Positions 24,235 through 28,901 of a stretch of DNA of 28,901 nt are shown here, piece after piece. This DNA comes from a virus. Within the stretch, counting starts at the first letter, position 1, and each line of letters starts with the position of its first letter. Location: the IMG/VR virus record IMGVR_UViG_3300022934_000118, positions 1-28,901 of that record; one strand, 5' to 3'. The notes beneath the pieces were generated by a model, which had not been told where the DNA came from, did no database searches, and saw nothing but the letters and a program-made list of their open reading frames with translations. The translations under genes were made by a program, and so were the position numbers.

Positions 24235-24652
24235 GGTCAACAAGATAAGGGAGTTTTTCTGATACGATGAATGATGGACACGCCTTGCTGCTAAACTCGT
24301 TGTGGCCGTGCAAGGTCAAAGGTCCGAAAAGATTCCTTAGCGAGGTAACGACCTTGTACAGGCTGAAGAGCTGCTGGTGCGTCAGCGTGTCTTTCGGGTT
24401 GCCATCGCTATCAGTACCGCCAACATACACCACACCAACAGAATCTTTATTGTGCCCACGGACGTGGGCTCCAGCAACATCAAGCGGTCGGCCCCGCTCA
24501 ATGGTCCCGTCAAGGAGAATAACATAGTGATACCCAATGTCTGACCAATTGCGTGGAGGTGAGGTGTGCCACCGCCGAATCTCCTCAGTACTCACGTCGC
24601 GACCCTCAGGGGTGGCTGTACAATGTAGTATGATTCGGGTTAGCTCCCTCAC
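24227..24652 (-). CDS. N-acetylmuramoyl-L-alanine amidase (endolysin)
   Basis: 141 residues from a GTG at 24652 (GTGA overlap with the upstream stop). It is a T7-lysozyme/Amidase_2 enzyme: zinc ligands H10 (I-L-H-C-T-A-T), H117 (L-H-G-H-N-E) and C125 (K-A-C-P-S-F), with catalytic Y41 (G-Y-H-Y-V-I) and K123. The single domain has the usual length (T7 lysozyme has about 150 residues) and no signal peptide, so release needs a holin. It cleaves the bond between the glycan strand and the peptide stem of the cell wall at the end of infection. It sits between two small membrane proteins, making a compact lysis cassette. Confidence 0.92.
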   Translation of the reverse strand: MRELTRIILHCTATPEGRDVSTEEIRRWHTSPPRNWSDIGYHYVILLDGTIERGRPLDVAGAHVRGHNKDSVGVVYVGGTDSDGNPKDTLTHQQLFSLYKVVTSLRNLFGPLTLHGHNEFSSKACPSFIVSEKLPYLVDHV

Positions 24653-24858
24653 TTAATTCCCTTTTGGGCCAGCAAAATCTTCAGCTCATCGACAGCGGTG
24701 ACCAGCTTCTCGAGCATATTCATCACCTGTAGCTCCTGCTTTTCCAGCATGGCGATGCGACCCTTCAGCTTGCCGACCTCAGTCTGCAACTTGAAGTATA
24801 CACCAATCAATGCACCCGCGAGGGTGAGGATTTCGAATAGACTAATGGCATTAGGCAT
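24649..24858 (-). CDS. Membrane-anchored coiled-coil protein, holin- or spanin-like
   Basis: A 69-residue protein: one N-terminal membrane segment (about 7-22, L-F-E-I-L-T-L-A-G-A-L-I-G-V-Y-F), then a coiled coil (25-62, with L-K-G-R-I-A-M-L-E-K and M-L-E-K-L-V-T-A-V-D-E-L heptads). This topology is common for phage small lysis proteins encoded just before the endolysin, but holin and inner-membrane spanin subunit cannot be separated by eye. Upstream of the ATG is AAAGGAA, one of the few Shine-Dalgarno-like sites in the window. The stop overlaps the amidase GTG by four bases. Confidence 0.65.
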   Translation of the reverse strand: MPNAISLFEILTLAGALIGVYFKLQTEVGKLKGRIAMLEKQELQVMNMLEKLVTAVDELKILLAQKGIK

Positions 24859-24944
24859 GATGCGTTCCTTTCATAATCAGGAGCCTCAAACACCACCTTG
24901 TAGGAATTGTGACCCCCGCCTATGTAAATGTACTGAAGCTGCAT
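24807..24944 (-). CDS. Possible 45-aa protein overlapping the lysis gene start
   Basis: The ATG is one base after the TAA of the 36-residue gene (TAAAATG), and the frame runs 45 codons to a TGA inside the coiled-coil gene. The first 25 residues (M-Q-L-Q-Y-I-Y-I-G-G-G-H-N-S-Y-K-V-V-F-E-A) have a plausible beta pattern; the rest is the overlap region and looks less natural. It would fill an otherwise empty 87-base gap, as expected in this packed genome. No family is recognised. Confidence 0.35.
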   Translation of the reverse strand: MQLQYIYIGGGHNSYKVVFEAPDYERNASCLMPLVYSKSSPSRVH

Positions 24945-24945
24945 T

Positions 24946-25056
24946 TTATGGCTCGATAGGCGGGAACCACCCTAGGGCTTCGGCTTCCACTTCTGTCAGT
25001 TGGGTCGAGGTAGAGGGGATGAGCTGTGGCTCGACGGGGAGGTATACGGTAGCCAT
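24946..25056 (-). CDS. 36-aa internally deleted copy of the 136-aa cassette protein
   Basis: The ATG overlaps the upstream stop (TAATG). The first 12 residues (M-A-T-V-Y-L-P-V-E-P-Q-L) equal those of the gene at 26103-26513, and the remaining 24 (I-P-S-T-S-T-Q-L-T-E-V-E-A-E-A-L-G-W-F-P-P-I-E-P) match the C-terminus of the same protein. About 100 central residues are missing in frame. The joint falls at CAGCT, present at both edges of the missing part in the longer gene. It may be a functional mini-protein or a remnant. Confidence 0.7.
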   Translation of the reverse strand: MATVYLPVEPQLIPSTSTQLTEVEAEALGWFPPIEP

Positions 25057-25070
25057 TAGTAGATTCCGAA
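25021..25070. repeat. 50-bp direct repeat, left copy
   Basis: Matches 26478-26527 with one mismatch (25062 against 26519). It covers the last codons of the adhesin gene, the overlapping stop/start and the first 12 codons of the following small gene, marking one border of the duplicated cassette. Confidence 0.85.
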
Positions 25071-26099
25071 ATATGAGTTGAGGTCATTATTTATGCTGGA
25101 CATATTACTTTGATGGGTGCTAGTGTCATAAATAATAACCTCTTGAATAGTTCCAGTCAGACCGTTTGAAGGCCCTGCACTATATCTACAACCGACATAC
25201 GCATTACCTGGATTTGTGACGTTGGTTCCGTAACCATGTGTCGCAGTATCGAAAGTGCCGTTATTGCGTTGCAGACTTGCGTTTGTAGAATCAGATTTGA
25301 AACTGGCTAGACTGTGCGGGGTTGGTTTAGTGCCCTGAATTCTGACGTTCTTGTTGGCGCCACCTGCTGAACTACTCAGGTCTACAGCGATGTATCCGAA
25401 CGTAGTTGTACCGTTGCCCGTGTTGATATTACTGGCGGCGGTTCTGTTAAAATCCTCTCCACTAATATCAGCACAAGAAACGATACCAGAAAAATTGACA
25501 CTGGTCGTTTCTCGGAAAACATAAAAACAGGTGCGAATATCCATACGAAACGCAGGAGAGGTAATTTGCAAATGCCTTGTACTGCTGTTATCAAATTGTA
25601 GAGCAGGTCGCGAGGTAGTAGCACCCTCAGTAATCAAGTCGGTGTCGACCGTGCCCGAATGGATTTGCGGCTGGCTTGCTGGCGTTGATTGCGTAGCATG
25701 ATTTGCGTTGCCACTCTGGTCTTTCCACTCATCTACGAAACACGAAGCCGTATTGGTTAAGCTATCGGCGTTGCTGAAAGCTAAGCCCCCGTTGTAGGGA
25801 GGAACTGTACCCACATTCAGAAACTCTCCAAGCGTGGTCGCGTTAGAACCGCCCGCGCTGAAGTTTCTGACCGGAGAATCGAGGGAAATGGTAGGTGTTG
25901 CAAGACTCGTGTCGAAAACCACATCAGCCTCATCGTCATTGCCAGTATTTCCCGCCCCCGTTACGCGACGGACACGCATGGCTACGGTCGCCCCTGACTT
26001 CAACTGACGCACAGAGTAGGCTGCCGCCGCGCCGGTATAGGTGTCCAGCAGAAACGCCGAAGGCACCGTCAATCCATCTATCTCAGCAACACTAGCCAT
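25056..26099 (-). CDS. Adhesin-like fibre protein, one arabinofuranosidase-B-like domain
   Basis: A 347-residue beta-rich protein. After M-A-S-V-A-E-I-D-G-L-T-V comes L-L-D-T-Y-T-G-A-A-A-A-Y-S-V-R-Q-L, then W-K-D-Q-S-G-N-A-N-H-A-T-Q and R-P-A-L-Q-F-D. This order resembles the concanavalin-like catalytic-type domain of alpha-L-arabinofuranosidase B (Pfam ArabFuran-catal) often found in phage fibre proteins, where it probably binds sugar; I cannot see proof of catalysis. It ends in L-N-S-Y-F-G-I-Y, shared with the 563-residue paralog at 26513-28204. It begins three bases after the stop of the 136-residue gene. It is likely a receptor-binding or head-surface adhesin. Confidence 0.72.
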   Translation of the reverse strand: MASVAEIDGLTVPSAFLLDTYTGAAAAYSVRQLKSGATVAMRVRRVTGAGNTGNDDEADVVFDTSLATPTISLDSPVRNFSAGGSNATTLGEFLNVGTVPPYNGGLAFSNADSLTNTASCFVDEWKDQSGNANHATQSTPASQPQIHSGTVDTDLITEGATTSRPALQFDNSSTRHLQITSPAFRMDIRTCFYVFRETTSVNFSGIVSCADISGEDFNRTAASNINTGNGTTTFGYIAVDLSSSAGGANKNVRIQGTKPTPHSLASFKSDSTNASLQRNNGTFDTATHGYGTNVTNPGNAYVGCRYSAGPSNGLTGTIQEVIIYDTSTHQSNMSSINNDLNSYFGIY

Positions 26100-26102
26100 G
26101 TC

Positions 26103-26513
26103 TTAGGGTTCAATAGGGTCTGGGAACCACCCGAGGGCCTCAGCCTCGACCTGAGTAAGCTGGGTGGAAGTGGAAGGGATAAGCTGCCCGAACGGGACGG
26201 AGCTGCCCCGGTTGGCGTCAATGTATGCAACCAGCCCGTCCTTCTCCGCTTGGGGAACTTCGGGTAGCAGGGCGAGGAGCTCGGTCAAATCCACCAAGGG
26301 GTTGATGTAAATCTCCTCGGTCGTGTCGCCTACTATAGCCACCTCGCCCGTGACGGGGTGGGTGATGCGGGGGTAGTAGTATTTCGTTATGTCCTGCGGA
26401 GATTGCAGGGAGGCCGGGCGCCGGAGGCACCACACTTGGGCGTCGATAGCTTCGGCGCGTTCTGCTGAGGTCATGCCGAGCTGTGGCTCGACGGGGAGGT
26501 ATACGGTAGCCAT
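26103..26513 (-). CDS. 136-aa fibre-linked protein, possible fibre assembly factor
   Basis: Begins M-A-T-V-Y-L-P-V-E-P-Q-L, continues with S-A-E-R-A-E-A-I-D-A-Q-V-W, R-I-T-H-P-V-T-G-E-V-A-I-V-G-D and a helical section (L-L-A-L-L-P-E-V-P-Q-A-E-K-D-G-L-V-A-Y-I), and ends A-L-G-W-F-P-D-P-I-E-P. I recall similar small proteins beside fibre genes of marine phages; the Trp-Phe-Pro end and location recall fibre chaperones, but nothing proves it. The ATG overlaps the stop of the upstream adhesin (TAATG). A shortened copy lies at 24946-25056. Confidence 0.65.
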   Translation of the reverse strand: MATVYLPVEPQLGMTSAERAEAIDAQVWCLRRPASLQSPQDITKYYYPRITHPVTGEVAIVGDTTEEIYINPLVDLTELLALLPEVPQAEKDGLVAYIDANRGSSVPFGQLIPSTSTQLTQVEAEALGWFPDPIEP

Positions 26514-26527
26514 TAGTAAATTCCGAA
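26478..26527. repeat. 50-bp direct repeat, right copy
   Basis: The partner of 25021-25070, spanning the same gene junction in the longer cassette. The offset between copies is 1457 bases, close to the size of one adhesin plus one small gene. Confidence 0.85.
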
Positions 26528-28204
26528 GTAGCTGTTTGTGTCCGTGTGGATGCCGTTTCTATTTGTCGCGCTTTGTGCGCTGCCCCACAAAATATACTCT
26601 TGCACGTTGCCGTGGATGCCGAATCTCTCGTTCGGGCCAGTCCGAAGGCCTCCAATTCTTAAAGAACTTAGGCTATTTGTCCCCGCATTGCCGCTCACTA
26701 TACTGCTATTGTTTTTAAACATTTCCGAGCTGGTGGTATTGAACACCGTAAACAACATCATGTCCGCGTCTTTTTGACTAGTTGATACCAATTCTGTACC
26801 TGCATAAAATCTCAAGACATCAGGGGTGCCGTCGGACGCAATAGAAAGCTCGGCACTTCCTGAAATTGGATTCAGCCAACACATCTCATCAGTAGTGGTT
26901 ACAATATCCCTTGTAATAATGCTGGCCGTAATCGGTTGTGACAAGGACGAGGCGAAAGTTAAATCTAACGAAGTGTTAGCTAAAGGAACGGCATCTGTAG
27001 TTTCAAATTGCAAGGATGGGCGGACCGTTGTAGTGCCGCTCGTAATGACCGTCGTACCGTTGTATATCTTCGGTTGAATTGTGTTGAGGGCTTGGTCAAT
27101 ATGGTTGCCGTTGGTGCTTTGGTCCCACCAACGAGTTACGTATCCGTTCGCGGTCTGACAGAAATCCGCTATGGCCTGAGTGTCCAAGTCTCCGTTAGCG
27201 TCAAAACCAATATTAGCCTCCTCATCGTCGGAGTCCCTGCGAATCCTCAAAGCGATAAGCGCCTTATTTGATAGCTGACGGACGGAGTAGGCTGCTTCGG
27301 CTCCTGTGTAGGTGGCAAGGAGTCCCGATGTAGGTGCGTCGGTGGGTTGGTAGATGAGGTACTCTTCGTTGATGTTAGCCTCGATGCCTGAAGTTTGGCC
27401 AGCTCCGTTTTGGTCAGACCCCCACAAAACAAATTCTTGCAACCAAGACCTATTGCCCGTACTGTTATTAGGCCAACGAGCACCTATTAACGTCGCATCT
27501 AAAGCAGAGCTATTCGTAAACGTAACCCCCGCAGGTTGTATGTCTGCGACTGAAACCTTACCGAAGCTGCTAGACCCATTACCTACTCCAAAGAATGCGT
27601 GATGACCCATAGGCACGGTATTGCCACCGTCTATATCAGTGCCGAGCCAAACTGTCTCAGTGGAATTCCGAAATCTTAGTTGGGTATTGTTACCGAATAA
27701 ATACGCATCGGAATCTTCCTCCGTGACGCTACTCAGAGTAAATGGCTGGCTCACACTGGTCCAACTAGTGTCAAATCCACTGCGCTCTCCGGCTTTAAAA
27801 GCGGGCAATCCATTGACAAGAATTGGTGACCCAGCATCTACAAGCAATGGGCCATTAGTAGTGTCTTGAGTAATATCAGTCCCTGAACCAGTGCCCCCGC
27901 TCTGAGATTGGTCATACCACGTTACGACTACGCCGTTATTTCCAGCCCCGACAAATGTTACAATGGCATCAATATCCAAAATACCATTGGAATCAAAACC
28001 AAAATCTTGCTCCCCAATACCAGTGCCAGTACTATATACTCGGCAGCACGCCCCCGTGTAGGCAGAGTTTAAGCGTCTAATAGAATATGCAAACGTGGCG
28101 TTGGGGTAGGTGTCCAACAATCGCGTACTCGCCGTCACCGTCAGCCCGTCAAACTCCGCCACGTTATCAATGGCAGTTCCGTTAAGTTCGCTTATATCAG
28201 GCAA
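26513..28204 (-). CDS. Adhesin-like fibre protein with two arabinofuranosidase-B-like domains
   Basis: 563 residues from a TTG at 28204 that overlaps the upstream stop by 8 bases (P-D-I-S-E-L-N-G-T-A-I-D-N-V-A-E-F-D-G); a GTG at 28252 would add 16 residues and overlap more. Domain 1 spans about 25-285 (L-L-D-T-Y-P-N-A-T-F-A-Y-S-I-R-R-L, then T-W-Y-D-Q-S). Domain 2 spans about 290-563 (L-L-A-T-Y-T-G-A-E-A-A-Y-S-V-R-Q-L, then R-W-W-D-Q-S-T-N-G-N-H). Domain 2 is closest to the single domain of the 347-residue paralog, and both end S-Y-F-G-I-Y. No signal peptide. The likely role is carbohydrate recognition on the host surface. The family call is by pattern. Confidence 0.72.
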   Translation of the reverse strand: MPDISELNGTAIDNVAEFDGLTVTASTRLLDTYPNATFAYSIRRLNSAYTGACCRVYSTGTGIGEQDFGFDSNGILDIDAIVTFVGAGNNGVVVTWYDQSQSGGTGSGTDITQDTTNGPLLVDAGSPILVNGLPAFKAGERSGFDTSWTSVSQPFTLSSVTEEDSDAYLFGNNTQLRFRNSTETVWLGTDIDGGNTVPMGHHAFFGVGNGSSSFGKVSVADIQPAGVTFTNSSALDATLIGARWPNNSTGNRSWLQEFVLWGSDQNGAGQTSGIEANINEEYLIYQPTDAPTSGLLATYTGAEAAYSVRQLSNKALIALRIRRDSDDEEANIGFDANGDLDTQAIADFCQTANGYVTRWWDQSTNGNHIDQALNTIQPKIYNGTTVITSGTTTVRPSLQFETTDAVPLANTSLDLTFASSLSQPITASIITRDIVTTTDEMCWLNPISGSAELSIASDGTPDVLRFYAGTELVSTSQKDADMMLFTVFNTTSSEMFKNNSSIVSGNAGTNSLSSLRIGGLRTGPNERFGIHGNVQEYILWGSAQSATNRNGIHTDTNSYFGIY

Positions 28205-28901
28205 TTTTAATCCAGTCTTGAGAGGGAATGAAAAGAACCTTCGACGCACCAATCTGGTGGCCCACTACGCGAGAGTATTCGTCGGTAGTGCTGGGCTGAG
28301 TGGCCGTAAGCTCGCCAGCCGTAACTGTATCGACGTACAGGATATCGCCCGCCGAACCCGGGGTGTGGTCGAGGATGCCGATACCCTGAATGAGCATGCC
28401 GTCGGTAGCGGGAGTAGTGCCCAAAGCCATAGCCAGCAACCCCTTGGTGGTGTCCTCCCCACCTACGCTCGCGTCGACAGGCTCCCAGTCGCCAGAAAAG
28501 AACGTATACACCTTGCCCGCCGAAGTGGTGTTGGTATTGCCGAAATAGACGACCGTACCCTCAGCGTCGCCAGCGGTGGATAGAGCCGCAGTGCCGGCGT
28601 TGAAGTTTATCTCCTGACCCGCGACGTTGGCGGTGACAGTATCAGAGAAAGACAACTGCCCCGAAGCGTCAGTAACCATAGGTTGGTTGGCGACAGTGCC
28701 GTCAGCCTCAGGAAGGGTGAGCGTATACGTAGCCGCAGCAGCGTGGAGAGGGCTCTTGATAGTAACCCCGTGGCTGTTCTGCTCGCAGTTGAGCTTGATG
28801 GAACCAGCGTTGGTGCCGCCAGCGTCCTGATTGCCCCGAACCTCAACGACGCCCGTGCCGTTAGAGTCAAGGGCGATGTTCCCGTTGGTGGTGCTGGTAT
28901 C
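28197..28901 (-). CDS. Tail-fibre-type structural protein, 5' end cut by window
   Basis: The frame is open from the right window edge to a TGA at 28197, giving 234 visible residues; the start lies outside. The first visible part (G-T-G-V-V-E-V-R-G-N, then I-K-L-N-C-E-Q-N-S-H-G-V-T-I-K-S-P and A-A-A-T-Y-T-L-T-L-P) is a stretch I know well from fibre and baseplate-like proteins of marine phages, including cyanophages. It continues with D-A-S-G-Q-L-S-F-S-D-T. The C-terminal half (V-Y-F-G-N-T-N ... G-L-L-A-M-A-L-G ... G-I-L-D-H-T-P-G-S-A-G-D-I-L-Y-V-D) is a compact beta domain. It is a virion fibre part upstream of the duplicated adhesin cassette. Confidence 0.78.
   Translation of the reverse strand, partial: DTSTTNGNIALDSNGTGVVEVRGNQDAGGTNAGSIKLNCEQNSHGVTIKSPLHAAAATYTLTLPEADGTVANQPMVTDASGQLSFSDTVTANVAGQEINFNAGTAALSTAGDAEGTVVYFGNTNTTSAGKVYTFFSGDWEPVDASVGGEDTTKGLLAMALGTTPATDGMLIQGIGILDHTPGSAGDILYVDTVTAGELTATQPSTTDEYSRVVGHQIGASKVLFIPSQDWIKIA

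Noticed and set aside
1-28901. tRNA genes, CRISPR arrays, insertion sequences, integrase or attachment sites
   Set aside because: I looked in the gaps and at both edges; gaps are too short for tRNA genes, there are no regularly spaced repeats, and no transposase or recombinase motifs appear in any credible frame.

Overview
The window is a slice of a tailed-phage (Caudoviricetes) genome. Every convincing gene lies on the minus strand, so gene order below runs from the right end to the left. The genes are packed into one long block with stop/start overlaps and almost no spacers. The left-most gene loses its 3' end and the right-most gene loses its 5' end at the window edges. I see no tRNA, integrase, replication gene, CRISPR array or insertion sequence.

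The virion genes look like those of podoviruses of Bacteroidota, including crAss-like phages. The evidence is a roughly 735-residue terminase with the Y-D-M-V-V-I-S-K N-terminal signature, an 811-residue portal, two ring-type connector proteins, and a 1286-residue stabilization or muzzle-type protein opening with an I-K-G-R-M-N-K-S-x-D-E-R-L motif. These are followed by large internal (cargo-like) proteins with glycine-zipper membrane segments. Start sites are often preceded by A/T-rich sequence rather than a clear Shine-Dalgarno, which fits a Bacteroidota host. Fibre proteins resemble those of marine phages, so a marine Bacteroidota phage is my best inference. Membership of Crassvirales itself is not proven.

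Layout: (1) 28901-24946, a fibre/adhesin region with a partial fibre gene and a duplicated two-gene cassette (arabinofuranosidase-B-like domains plus a small W-F-P-x-P-I-E-P-ending protein). (2) 24944-24070, a lysis cassette: a membrane-anchored coiled-coil protein, a T7-lysozyme-like amidase and a 54-residue membrane protein. (3) 24077-22097, a repeat-built fibre, a conserved small protein and a protein with two apparent GroES-like folds. (4) 22118-16150, packaging and head start: a possible small terminase, large terminase, portal and scaffold-like protein. (5) 16130-13581, major capsid protein and two head-associated proteins, ending in a strong intrinsic terminator at 13529-13551. (6) 13515-7207, the connector/tail: two rings, the giant stabilization protein and a companion. 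(7) 7188-1, a cupin-like protein, a virion peptidoglycan hydrolase and two further large internal proteins.

Points worth attention are the cassette duplication with an in-frame deletion at a CAGCT microhomology, a recurring palindrome built on TCGTTAACGA, a ten-A run inside an internal-protein gene, the double GroES-like protein, and the absence of TAG among 25 stop codons.
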